The notes below the pieces were generated by a model that was not told the origin of the DNA, made no database searches, and saw only the letters and a program-made list of their open reading frames with translations. DNA of 64,000 nt from Dactylonectria macrodidyma (Eukaryota; Ascomycota; Sordariomycetes; Hypocreales; Nectriaceae), in assembly GCA_020744425.1 (NCBI GenBank), contig JAGMUV010000034.1:550355-614354 (forward strand), read 5' to 3'. Shown here one piece after another: positions 8,399 through 18,949 of this stretch (within the stretch, counting starts at the first letter, position 1; every line of letters begins with the position of its first letter). The position numbers and the translations under genes were made by a program.

Positions 8399-11340
8399 GA
8401 CTTAAAATAATTCTTTAGGTCTTAAATCAGTTTTTATAAAATATGCTAACACCCTTACCGACGGTAGGGAGGGTGTAATATAGTCTAAAGGATATATCTC
8501 TATAATATCATACTTTGTATTATTAACTCTAGCTATATGCTTGCGCTCTACGAAGCGGTGCGTATATAGCTATGACCTTTTTTGTGACAGGTGTGTGTTT
8601 CCCAAGGGATAGACCGGTCGTGCTGGGTTTATGTTGACAGAGGATCAGGCGTGTTATCTTGAAACGGTGGTGGTTGTCACGTTTGGTAATGTGCTGAATG
8701 GGTATCAGTGTAACTAGGTAGCTAGAGTCTCGGAAATACTAGCGATCGTGTGTCAGGGCTAGATTACACAATAAGGAGTGAAGAGGGCAGACACGCTACT
8801 AGGTAGCAGCTAGAAGGTAGTGGTGGGGTTGTGACTGTATTGATCTCTGGCTTCTATCACATAGGCGGGCGTAAGATAGCTATTTATGCTTCCTCATCGG
8901 TAATCCACTTGACGTCCGGCCGAGCTCCGTCGGCGAGGTTGCTGCGAGATCGCCGATGTTTGGAATGTTTAGATACAGACTGTGCCGAATCCGGCGACCA
9001 GGGATACCCGGATCCGGCGTTTGCGTTCTCCACCTGTAATTGCATTCCGGCACCTGACATCGTGGGTGCTATATACTGCTACTGCTGTGACTGTGGACCG
9101 AAGTGTTCCTTTTATTTATTTATTTTTATTTTTTTATTTGTAGACTGTCCCAGCCGCTCTTGTGGCAGCTATGCAGCGTACGACTACAAGTACAGGTGCT
9201 CCCGCCTCTAGGTTTCAGATCACAAGCTCGTTCCTGGCCAGAACTGCTTCCTCCTCCGCTTGAACACGGTAGCCCCTCCACTAATAGTCTTCCTAACTGT
9301 TCTGTGTCTCTGACTTGTCAGGCCTTTCCTGGCCCTCCTCTGCTTCTGTATACCGATAATCACTCGTCTGCAGTAAATTAAGCACTGTGGATGGGGCAGA
9401 GGGCCCCGTCCTGCGATGATCTTGGTTGCTTGTTCTGTATGTCTGCAGTGTGCTTCATTGAGTGCCGATGTGACCGTATGTGTGGCAGCGGAAGTGTCTG
9501 TGGCTTGCTTGTTGATGTGTTCCAGGTCTGTGTTGACTTGAGGCCGTGTAGACGTTGTTACAACAAAAAACGCGTCAAGACACGTCTCGTGGAGCAACGG
9601 TCTGCTGGGGCACAGGTTAACTGTGAAGTTGCAAAATATGTCGTGTTTCGAATTGAAGTCCTGAGTTGTTGGTAGTGTTGTTGCCGTTGTAATGTCCATT
9701 TGTTGAGCAATAAGTCGTTCAACCACCTCCGTCGCGGCCCCCGCGCGTCCTCGTCGATCTCGAAAACCGTAAACCGTTGTCGGGCAGGACAAATGGAGTA
9801 ACCCAAGTTCCATTCTCCATCGCGGGCGTACATGGGAGGGGCGCAACTCCCTCTACCGTACTGGGGCTGTAATGTTTGGTGTTTCGTGAGGTTCGGAGGC
9901 TCGGATTTCGGCGCGTCGATGCGTCGTGGAACGGGGGATAATCGCTCTCAGAAAACCTACTCCTTCCTGGGAAGCCACCCGGCCAGCCATGGCTACGCCT
10001 TAACGACCCCGTCAGCCTTATGCTCCTTCTGGAGACCTTCCCACAGGAGTATCACAGCCCCGACCAAAGGCTGTAACGGTGCAGCCCCGTATCTGGTACG
10101 GGGCCATACGGTCGTGTAATCCAAGTTTGTACCTTAAGCCAACCGCAACGGGCACGTATCCCCATCTCTAGGCTGCCCGACATGCACATCCGTCCTCTCG
10201 AGCCAGAATACAGTCTCCGCATGTCTCAGTGGCAAGCCGGCCAAGGGGCGACACCCCATGGCACCTACGTCCGACGACCTGAGTGCGAGTCAGGCCCTGT
10301 CCGACCCCCTGCCTTCTGGTCACTGTATCCTGCTACAGCCCACCGACAACCCCAGGCGCGACCCCAGGTCCAGCTTCCCGTACCGCGAGTCGTCTCCGAA
10401 ACGCGGCCGACCATATCTTGCAGATCGGAGACGCCGTGCGACCGCCACACCGGCGCGATCATCTGCACTCCGTCCACTAACCGAACCAGTTTCCACCATA
10501 TGATATTCGGCCGTGGTGCGCTGTGTCATCGGGGGCGTATCGTCGGTGGCGGGCTTTGCTCCTCGCGCCGCGCACTCGGCGCATTCGCGGGTTGTTCGGG
10601 CTTTCTGTGGTCTCTCCCTTAACAAATCCGACAACCTCCTGCTCCCGTCAGTCTTAACAACTTTAATTACGCCCCAATAGAGCACTTAGACTTGTTCTCG
10701 TCGGAAAGCTAGCGTGGCGCTTAGTTGACTTGGCCCGAAATCACTCGTGTATTGTCTGTATTCTTCTCTAGGCTATCTCTGCCGCGGTTAGAGGTTATAG
10801 GTCTCTGTAACCGCCTTCCTATTCGGACGGCGCCCGCCAAAGGCTCGGTGAGCCCTCGGCCGGACCCCGGGTGTTAGATCTCGTGACTCTGTAATTGGGG
10901 TCTGACGGCCTGAGTTGGGTGCCTTTCACACAGCGAAATGTACGATTAAATGATGCCAATTTAGGCTGATTGAATTGATGATAATTACGACCTTAATAAT
11001 GTCGTTGTGACTGATTGATTGACTGTGTTGTTAATTATCTTAACCGGCGAGGGATTTCCCTTATCTACAGTCTCCAAGACCCCCGCTTCCTTAGTTATCA
11101 GACCGGACCGGACCCTCCGTCTGACATTACCTCAGCAAGCTCAGGCCATTACGTAAGAGGAGTCTAACCGTTTTTGGACAAAATCACGTTACTTGGACTA
11201 CTCCTCTCGTATTTACCTCAGCAAGCTCAGACCCTCTGCTCGGGCGGCGGCTATGCGCGCTTACTAAAGCACGCTAACCCGAACGGGTAACACCTTCACA
11301 GAGGGCCTGAGCCCAATTTCCACATTTTTGGTGGCGTTGT
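8399..11340. other. Gene-poor region, probably old repeat DNA
   Basis: Several frames of 80-200 aa exist on both strands but none shows a recognisable domain, start context or intron logic. An AT run at 9110-9140 and GC-rich blocks at 9700-10600 suggest stacked old insertions. Near 10708 there is a 20-bp match to the solo LTR end at 5668-5687. Two blocks beginning TACCTCAGCAAGCTCAG (about 11128 and 11212) resemble reverse copies of the unit at 421-570. Nothing else is supportable. Confidence 0.5.
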
Positions 11341-11344
11341 CGTT

Positions 11345-11441
11345 CGCCGCTTTGGAAGCTCTGTACGAAACAGAAACAGCTTAGTGCAACGGCCCTCTGG
11401 GGTGTCCCCCCGGGGAGAATAAAAACCTACCTACCTACCTT
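11345..11441 (+). mobile_element. LINE 3' tail fragment
   Basis: The sequence ...CTGTACGAAACAGAAACAG, GGCCCTCTGGGGTGT, CCCCCCGGGG, AATAAAA, then (ACCT)n matches the 3' ends of the LINEs at 17203-17284 (same strand) and 34727-34806 (opposite strand). It is a severely 5'-truncated insertion of the same family, keeping only the last 100 bases or so. Confidence 0.8.
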
Positions 11442-11543
11442 GTAATCATGCGCGTTCGTTCTTGCTCAACAGAAAACTTGCATGCGTTTGCAGTCAATTG
11501 TCAATTTGTGCCACCATTAATACATCTGCATACCACTCTAGAT

Positions 11544-12029
11544 ATGACATTCGAAGCTTCGTCCACTACGGCCACACCTGAAGGCAGCACGTCTGGCTCT
11601 TCGCTGCTGCCACCCGTCAACAACCACCGCAGACGATCACCCCGCTCAGATGCTGAGAAGCTCGATATTGTATGCAATTTTATGCGAAATGAGCTCCGTT
11701 GGGGTGTTGCCGACCTTGTCACGGCATTAGCTTCCTCTGAAGGTTCTAATAATACTCGTCGAAAGGCTGCATTCGTAGCAGCGGCCTACAAGGACTCTGA
11801 GGTCCTGAAGTCCTACTTTCGCGATGCGGATCAACTGTGGGGTGACGGCAGGCAGTCTATCATCGAGGCGTTGGATCTGGGCGACAATGAGCTACGGAGA
11901 GAGGTGGAAAACCTAGGAACTATACCACCATTTAACAAGTTCGATCCAACCTCCAAGAATGGAGACTTCGACGCGCTCGACATGGACCAAACTGTGAGGG
12001 AACGATCATGTGACTTTCATACTTTATGA
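11544..12029 (+). CDS. Hypothetical protein, N-terminal fragment
   Basis: An open frame with a charged, helical segment (DAEKLDIVCNFMRNELRWGVADLVTAL ... IIEALDLGDNELRREVENL). A GTGAGG at 11992 could be an intron donor. Further down, segments in other frames up to 12281 (for example NEAPLLLQLIRGIM) look coding. The combination resembles the N-terminus of long fungal hypothetical proteins such as the DUF6589 group, but I cannot confirm this. The hAT element's left end at 12282 interrupts this reading. Start chosen at MTFEASS; an in-frame Met also exists at 11448. Probably a broken gene. Confidence 0.35.
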   Translation: MTFEASSTTATPEGSTSGSSLLPPVNNHRRRSPRSDAEKLDIVCNFMRNELRWGVADLVTALASSEGSNNTRRKAAFVAAAYKDSEVLKSYFRDADQLWGDGRQSIIEALDLGDNELRREVENLGTIPPFNKFDPTSKNGDFDALDMDQTVRERSCDFHTL

Positions 12030-12423
12030 ATAGTCTCATTTAACTTATGAACATTTGTGTAAATAGCTTAAGTCAGAGTTTTCCTTAGGAATCTCTTTCT
12101 CTCCTCGTAAACAATCATTTTGCCCAAGTCGCACTCGACCTCGTTCGTGCTCTTGTCCCGTCACACAAACCCTAAATACGATACACAATGAGGCACCTCT
12201 GTTACTACAGCTTATCAGAGGCATCATGGCTCCTGAATCCCGGCGGAAGTATCAGCGCCAAAAAGAACCAGCTGCTCGAATCAGTGTGTCCATCAACCAA
12301 GTAAACCAAAATTTGACCCCCTTACTCGGCTTGGTTAACTAGAGCCTTTGCTTTACTTGGTTGGTTACAAGAAGTCCTTACTTGGTTGATATTGCTTGAC
12401 TACTATTCCCAATCGGGCAATTC

Positions 12424-14757
12424 CTATGGTAACATACAGGTCCGAAGCAGGTGCTTTTGGCACTCAATTGCTGCTACAGTATCTGACTTGAGGCGATTCC
12501 GTTCATCGGTAATGACCTTCTTTGTCTGTGAGAATACCCGCTCACACTCAGCGCTCATTGCTGGGCAACTGAACAAGTCAAAGGCCATCTTAGAGAGGAT
12601 AGGGTAGTCAGACGCATGGCAAACCCACCACTCCAGAGGATCCTCAACTTCCACATCAGCCCTATTAGCCCTGGCCATAAACTCATCGAGCTCAGAGGTG
12701 AGCTTGATGCGCTTATTTCCTTGTGAGCCTGACGCCGCAGTGGCAGCAAGTCGCTGACGACGCTTACGGGCCTGCTGGAGAGGATCCAGTGCCACGTCAT
12801 CGTCAGCAATTACCTCCTCCTGTGGTTGTGCTCCTATCGTGCCCGTTTTGGCAGCTGCTTGCTCGTACTGTGCGTACACCTCCCGTACCACTCTCTTCGC
12901 CTCACTGATCCACTGCTTGTTGTGACTCCATTCCAGCTCGAAGTATGCAAATTTGTTCGCAGGGTGCAGGGCAACCGCACAGCGGTATGCTGGCGTAGTA
13001 TCTGTAAGGCCAAAGTACTCTTCAAGCTTGACACGAGCAGCATCGATAGCATAGGAATAGTATGTGGACACCACCTCGGGGTGATTATCTGCAAACTTTC
13101 CAGCCTCTTGAAGCTCCTTGAAGAGAACGTCTAGCGACTCGATCGTTTCGTAAAGGGAGCCGTGGGATCCCTCAAGGCCCGCTTTATTTGCCCGGCCTTC
13201 CATGCGTTTTGTTAGATCTTTAAACGGCTTTAAGATACCGAGGAAGTGTTCCAGATCAATCCAATCCTGCGGAGTAAGCGTATCCTTTGAGATATCATAT
13301 TCCTTGCCGATATGGTTGTAGTTGAGGAAGAAGAGATCGATGGCGTGGCGGAGTTTAAGAGCTCTTTCAATCATCGCATATGCAGAGTTCCAGCGGATGC
13401 CGCCATCAACCAGGACTCTAGTGTAGAGGCACTCGATGCTGCCTTCGTCGTACGCCGTCAACACGTACTGTTTCAGCAGCTCCCGTCGCTGGTCACTCCT
13501 GTTGACCCACACACAGAAGTTGTGGAGCTTTCCGATAAAGCTCTGTTTCCTCCATATCTCAAACCGCTCCTCATCAGATGCGCCACGCAGCTGTTGTTCC
13601 AGCTTGCTAACACCCTGGCCAAAGAGAAGAGCTTTGACGATGAGATTCAACATATGACCAACGCACCGAAGGCGACTCTGCAGTTTGATCGCTGGGTATT
13701 GCTTTGCTAGCTCTTGAATGCATGTGTCATTATTGCCAGCGTTGTCCATCATGAAGAAGCCAATGACGGTGGAGATATCGTAAAAGTCAATGACTTTTGA
13801 CAACGCCTTCGCAAAATTCTCACCGGAGTGAGGTCCTTTCAGAGGTGGGAGGTCCAGAAGAGCTGTCTGCAGTTTATGGCTTTCGTCCAAGAAGTGAGCA
13901 ACAACTGCTAGATAGTTCGTTCCTTCTTCAGATGTCCAGGCATCCATCGAGATATGGATCTTGCTCGTAGCCACGTGTAGCTTTTCCATCAGCCAAACAC
14001 GCCTTCCAGCATCACCGACCCATTTCTCTTTGATCCAGTTACTGAGGGCGGATGGGCTCTTTGGAAGAATCTTGCCAATGTCTTCCAGATAGTTGGTAAA
14101 GATCTCATGAGTGCGTTGATGGGTTGCTTGGCGGAAGGTGAGATCGAGGTCGATAACCCAGTCGATAAAGTCGTCCTTGAATTGCAAGTCGTTAAACACT
14201 AACCGCCGGCCTCCGAGATATGATGTGGGGTTGGTTGTCCCCTTCGCCATGCTGAAGGGGTTTGACAGTGCTGCCTGGTAGCCGAAGTCTTCCAGTTTAT
14301 GTTGATGCTTTAGGTGGTATATTACGCTGGTAGTGCTCTCACTGGAAAATAGTGCAGTATGGTGGTGGCAACGAATATGGCAGTACTTGCAGAGCCAGTA
14401 CTTGTTATCCCCATCGGTTGTGAGCTGAGCACCATGTTTGTAGATTGCTGACGGTTGGAGCTTGGAGTTGAGGGTGCGCTTATGAGGCTGACGATATCGA
14501 ATTGATGGCAGAGGCTTCCCGTCATAGCGAATCTTGTCCCAGTTAATAGGGAAAACACATTGAGAGCTCGTTGGGATCTGCCTTTCCTCGGCAATGGTTG
14601 GTGTAGATGCTCCGTCATCAAGTACCGGTATATTAGTTGGAGTTGACACGGAGCTAGGCGTACTGGACAGGGCAGAACCGAGAGGTTCAGAGGGAGTCCT
14701 AGGTGGAGTGGACCTTCTGATCCTTCCATACGGCCGAAAGAATGAATGTGCAGACAT
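12424..14757 (-). CDS. hAT-family transposase, uninterrupted
   Basis: DDE/RNase H-fold transposase, 777 aa from the Met at 14757 (MSAHSFFRPYG); an in-frame Met at 14877 would add 40 residues. N-terminal BED-type zinc finger (WLCKYCHIRC ... YHLKHQH), then the catalytic core with ISMDAWTSEEGTNYL (first Asp) and GFFMMDNAGNNDTC (second Asp). The C-terminal hATC dimerisation domain reads LEWWVCHASDYPILSKMA ... CPAMSAECERVFSQ, supplying the Glu region. There is one continuous frame with no intron needed and no stop, so this copy could be an active enzyme and could mobilise hAT-type MITEs. Confidence 0.9.
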   Translation of the reverse strand: MSAHSFFRPYGRIRRSTPPRTPSEPLGSALSSTPSSVSTPTNIPVLDDGASTPTIAEERQIPTSSQCVFPINWDKIRYDGKPLPSIRYRQPHKRTLNSKLQPSAIYKHGAQLTTDGDNKYWLCKYCHIRCHHHTALFSSESTTSVIYHLKHQHKLEDFGYQAALSNPFSMAKGTTNPTSYLGGRRLVFNDLQFKDDFIDWVIDLDLTFRQATHQRTHEIFTNYLEDIGKILPKSPSALSNWIKEKWVGDAGRRVWLMEKLHVATSKIHISMDAWTSEEGTNYLAVVAHFLDESHKLQTALLDLPPLKGPHSGENFAKALSKVIDFYDISTVIGFFMMDNAGNNDTCIQELAKQYPAIKLQSRLRCVGHMLNLIVKALLFGQGVSKLEQQLRGASDEERFEIWRKQSFIGKLHNFCVWVNRSDQRRELLKQYVLTAYDEGSIECLYTRVLVDGGIRWNSAYAMIERALKLRHAIDLFFLNYNHIGKEYDISKDTLTPQDWIDLEHFLGILKPFKDLTKRMEGRANKAGLEGSHGSLYETIESLDVLFKELQEAGKFADNHPEVVSTYYSYAIDAARVKLEEYFGLTDTTPAYRCAVALHPANKFAYFELEWSHNKQWISEAKRVVREVYAQYEQAAAKTGTIGAQPQEEVIADDDVALDPLQQARKRRQRLAATAASGSQGNKRIKLTSELDEFMARANRADVEVEDPLEWWVCHASDYPILSKMAFDLFSCPAMSAECERVFSQTKKVITDERNRLKSDTVAAIECQKHLLRTCMLP

Positions 14758-15020
14758 ATTTGGCTTCGAGCTTGGCGCAATCGTTAGGTACCTACTTTGT
14801 AGAAACTCGGCGAGAATTTTCACAGCAAAAACGTGGATGGGGAATACCCAGCCAATCAGAGCGCGTATATATGCCAAGTTATCGCGCTATGCCTCATTCG
14901 GCAATTCTGTCGAGTAAATCAAGTAAAGCCGAGTAATGAAAGAAGGTTGCTTTGCTTGATTGAACGGGAGCCCTTACTTTGGTTGGTTGTTACGTAATCA
15001 AGCAATCACAACCAACCTTG

Positions 15021-17284
15021 CCAAGTAACTGGAGTGTTCAAAGAACGACTACTGGAGAGGCTGAAGGCGAGAGGCATACCTGGTGGACTGGTGAGATGGA
15101 TTGACGCCTTCTGCTCGGGACGAATGGCCACCGTGGTGGTAAATGGGCACACGTCACAGCTACGGGAGTTGCCACAGGCAGGTCTCCCGCAAGGATCACC
15201 GCTGTCGCCGGTGTTGTTCCTGTTCTTCAATGCAGATTTGGTGCAGAGAAGAATCAACGCAAGAGGTGGCTCGATGGCATTCGTGGACGACTACTCAGCC
15301 TGGGTGGTGGGACCAACAGCGGAGGAGAATCGAGCCGGCATCCAATCAATTATAGACGAAGCACTGGGCTGGGAAAGACGGAGCGGTGCGACGTTTAACG
15401 GAGACAAAACGGCCATCGTGCATTTCACGCGAAACGCCGCGCGTACCAGCGACAAACCGTTCATGATCAAAGGAAAAGTAGTCAAGCCCAAGACCAGCGC
15501 CAAGATCCTGGGAGTGGTCATGGACGCGAAACTACGATACAAGGAACACATAGCTAAAGCTGCCGCAAAGGGGCTCTCGGCCGCTATGTGTTTGAAAAGA
15601 CTGAAAATGTTGTCACCGCGGACGGCGAGACAACTGTTCGTAGCAACAGTGGCTCCCACCATGGACTATGCGTCTAGCGTGTGGGCGCACTCATGCGGCA
15701 TTAGAGAAGCCGCTTGGCTGGACAAAGCACAGATGGTTGGAGCACAGGCGATCACGGGAGCTTTCCGGACCGTGGCAACAGCGGTGGCCGAGGCCGAAGC
15801 TAGCATCCAACCGGTGCAAGAACGGCATGCGCAAGCGGCAACAAGGTTTTGGATCAACCTCCGGACCCTTCCCAGGACACACCCGTTGGCGACACTGAAG
15901 GTGAAAGTGTGTCGCCGATTCGTATCGCCGATGCAGAGGATTGCTCAGATACAAGGGGAGACGGCCACTGAACGAATGGAGATCATTCGAGAATACGCGC
16001 TACCGCCATGGCGAGACCGTATCTTGGTGTCGTGCGACCCTGACCGGGAGAGAGCGGTGGAAGCAGCAAATAGGGTGGACGGCATAGTCATTACCACCTG
16101 CTCCTCACAGAGAAGGGGCATGGTAGGCATGGGAGGTGTCGTACGAGATACGGCGATCAACAATGCTGACGAGGATGTGGCCAGCTACTCTATCACTCTC
16201 GGGTCGAGGGAGGAGCTGAACCCATACATAGCCGAGCTGGGAGCCATAGAGATGGCCCTGAGATGCATGCCATTCGGACTGCGTCGACGGAATATCATCG
16301 TCATGACGAGCAACCGCTCCGCACTAGAAGCCATACGGCGGCCGCGACAACAGTCCGGTCAACAGACCATTCGGCAAATCTACAAGCATGTCAACCGTCT
16401 TGAAGACGAGGGCAACTCTCTCCAGATGATGTGGGTTCCAGCAGGAGAGGAAGACTTCGCACTAGGACCAAAAGCCAAAGCAGCAGCCCGGAAGGCCACT
16501 GAAAGTGAATGCAGACCAGATAAGCCGCCGTATCAAGCAAGATCCACGAGGATAAGACTAGCCACAACCAAGCAGCGGCAACCAACGACATCGCCGGGAA
16601 GAATCGGAAAATACTCGAAGATGATAGACACGGCACTACCTGGCAAGCATACCCGTACTCTATATGACCTGCTGAAGAGGAAAGAAGCAGAGGTGCTGGT
16701 CCAGCTCCGCACCGGAATGGCAAGACTAAATAGCTTTCTGCACAACATCGGCGCAGTGGAATCGGATATGTGCGAATGTGGTCAAGCATCCGAGACAGTT
16801 GCACATTTTCTATTCAGATGCACAAAGTGGACAAAGCAACGGGAAGGCGTGCTGAAATGCCCACAAACAAAGATGGGAAACCTCTCGTTCTTCTTGGGAG
16901 GAAAGGCAGCGTCTGACGAGGACAAATGGGCACCAGATATGCGGGCAGTACGGGCAACGATCAAATTTGCCATTGCAACGGGGAGGCTTAACATGGACTA
17001 GAAGCCTCAGGCACACTAACTATGCAGATCAATCCCTACTAACATCATACAGTCTCATTTTGACAGACCGGGCTTCAGCTGCTGAAGATAGGATGCTGAA
17101 CACTTGGGGAAATTGGCCTTCAAGCAGGCCTGTCACGACATATACACCAGATTGGACCAGTTAGTAAAAGTGAAATTTTGGGGCTTCGGGTGATTATGGA
17201 AGAACTGTACGAAACGAAAATAGCTTAGCGCAAAGGCCCTCTGGGGTGTGTCCCCCCGGGCGAAATAAAATCCTTACCTTACCT
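15021..17284 (+). mobile_element. 5'-truncated Tad-type LINE (copy 1)
   Basis: The element starts abruptly within the reverse transcriptase (GVFKERLLERLKARG) and runs through RNase H to a 3' UTR ending CCCCCCGGGCGAAATAAAA and (CCTTA)n at 17284. It contains no endonuclease or ORF1. It sits between the hAT right subterminal repeats and the hAT right tip, so it most likely inserted into that hAT element. No clear target duplication was found. Confidence 0.8.
15034..17001 (+). pseudogene. LINE ORF2 fragment: RT (partial), RNase H, CCHC
   Basis: 655-aa frame lacking the endonuclease and the first RT blocks. RT features are LPQAGLPQGSPLSPVLF and the catalytic FVDD box (AFVDDYSAW). An RNase H domain follows (YIAELGAIEMALR ... 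QQSGQQTIRQIY), then a C-terminal C-x-C-x6-H-x4-C knuckle (CECGQASETVAHFLFRC). In RNase H the Asp expected after the third strand is replaced (MTSNRSAL). The frame is open throughout, so truncation rather than point mutation is what makes it dead. It closely matches the fragment at 34988-35830. Confidence 0.85.
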
Positions 17285-17302
17285 TGATTGATGGACACAC
17301 TG

Positions 17303-18620
17303 GAAGCATGTCTCCCTCGAAGACGTCGCTTGGCTCCGATGTAGTGTTTGCAGCCCATGCCTCGATGTATATCTCCCAAATTGCCTGTGCTATGTCCATC
17401 GCGCCATCGCCAGCGTCCAAGTCTGCCCGTGCTTGCTGCAGACGGTCGGAGCCTTACTGCTCGCGTATCTGGCGTGCATCCCGTGCCTCTGTCAGACATT
17501 CCTCCGCCAGAAGAACCCTACTAGGGCACTATCCTCTCACCCAATCTCTGGTCAAAACTGGACAGACACCCATTTAAAAAAATCAGGACACTCTCGACTT
17601 GTCACTGCAAACATATACATACACAGGTACCGGCCTTCCAGACAGCATAATGGCGACAGGTAACCGTCTCCATCAACAAGGAGAAGTTCTTCCCCAGGAA
17701 CAGGCCAATTTCGACCAGGAGGACATACCACGGAGAGGATATAGAGGATGAGCTCGACCTTGTAATTACACCTGGCTGAGATAAGCAGCCGTACTTTCCA
17801 TACCTCCAACTACGTCTACATCGACACCACCACGCTCACCATGAGCACGATGCTCCATCACAGCCACCGGACCTCCGAGAGCTGGCATACGCTCTTCCGC
17901 GAATACGGTCGGCACGGTAAATTGGGGCTGAGCCTATGATGGGACGACTCGCGGCCGGCGTTTCAAGCCATCAGATCATAAATTAGCTCAGCGAGCTACG
18001 GAACCTTTATGACGATAGGTTGGGTCTCCCTCTCAAATTGGATCACCCCGCGCCTTAGTATACCCAGTGCCGAGGGCCGAGGAGCGTTACTGCCGTGATT
18101 ATTTCATGTGATCGATGTTTCTGAGGGGTACGCCCTATGATCATGCCCGAAGATTTCTATGGTAATTGTGGAAACCTAACCGCAAGTCGAATCAGAACCA
18201 TCACCGAGAGTTTGACCACCCCCAAACCCCAACTGTTCACCGAAAGGACACGAGTCTAGGATTGCATTCAAATTGGGTCACGTTGAATCCTATCATGTGG
18301 CACTCGAAAATATTTCATTATCTAGCTCAACTAGCTTCATGTGTGTCCCCAAATTTGAAATTTTGTGAAATTGCAACTTTATGATGAATAATGAAATGAG
18401 CTGACCCTATCGAGCTAGTACTTTGAAGTGACACTTCCCGTACGTGACCAGCACACGCAACAGATGCTATCATGTATCCAGATACATGGGCCTACAGGAG
18501 GTTGTTTGCACTAAGCCACACCTATATTGCTAATATGTACACGAGGGCGATATTATCTTTCACAGTCCCGCCATTCATGACGTCCACCGCATGGGTCCGC
18601 GGAGTGAGCACGCGATCAAA
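17303..18620. other. Intergenic DNA upstream of the alcohol dehydrogenase
   Basis: No gene is recognised. On the reverse strand, 17303-17450 could encode a helical stretch (DAGDGAMDIAQAIWEIYIEAW) but it has a stop upstream and no family. Several AAATTGG motifs occur (17935, 18035 and 18270 regions). This is probably the distal promoter of the dehydrogenase gene plus old hAT target DNA. Confidence 0.4.
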
Positions 18621-18639
18621 TTACCCCAAATTGGGGTAA
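18621..18639. promoter_or_regulatory. Palindromic operator-like site upstream of alcohol dehydrogenase
   Basis: TTACCCCAAATTGGGGTAA has 9-bp inverted arms around a single A, about 310 bp before the dehydrogenase ATG. Its core CCCCAAATTGG is also the repeated core of the minisatellite between the SDR and MFS genes (for example 6043-6055 and 6112-6124). A TATATA box (about 18845) follows on the way to the start codon. A regulator-binding role is inferred. Confidence 0.5.
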
Positions 18640-18949
18640 CTCCACGGGGCTGAACACCTTTTACGGGGTTGCAGGGCACGTGCGCTCTGAGGAGTCCAAG
18701 AAGGTGTTGGGTAGTGTGATCCACTGGAATTCGGAGACGGCCACCTTCAGTCCCACGATGTCCCTAATCCTTTCAAGACCGAATCATTTTAATCGTGAAA
18801 GGCGGAGTGTCGCTAACGTTGCTCGCACCGTGCTCCAGAGGAACTATATAGGGGTCTAGACTGGATCCCTCCTCATGCGAATCATGAGTTTGGTGACTCA
18901 AATCTTTTGTTTACCATCAAATTTGCATCTCCACCACACTTAGCACACC

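Larger units (their letters stand above)
12282..17302 (-). mobile_element. hAT transposon with a LINE nested in its right end
   Basis: The left end reads CAGTGTGTCCATCAA followed by CCAAG; the right end, read in reverse, is CAGTGTGTCCATCAA followed by TCAAG (17283-17302). This is a 15-bp perfect inverted match starting with the CAG typical of hAT ends. Subterminal repeats of ACTTGGTTGG type occur on both sides (12290-12400 and 14890-15020). The transposase gene lies inside, and LINE sequence 15021-17284 separates the right subterminal region from the right tip. The 8-bp flanks (GCTCGAAT left, GAAGCATG right) do not match, so the outer limits are tentative. Confidence 0.6.

Noticed and set aside
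9220..9846. 208-codon reverse frame as a gene
   Set aside because: Low-complexity composition, no domain, no conserved motif, and overlapping open frames on the other strand in a GC-rich stretch.
12282..17302. Perfect hAT target duplication at the inferred outer ends
   Set aside because: The 8-bp flanks GCTCGAAT and GAAGCATG do not match, so I report only the inverted tips.
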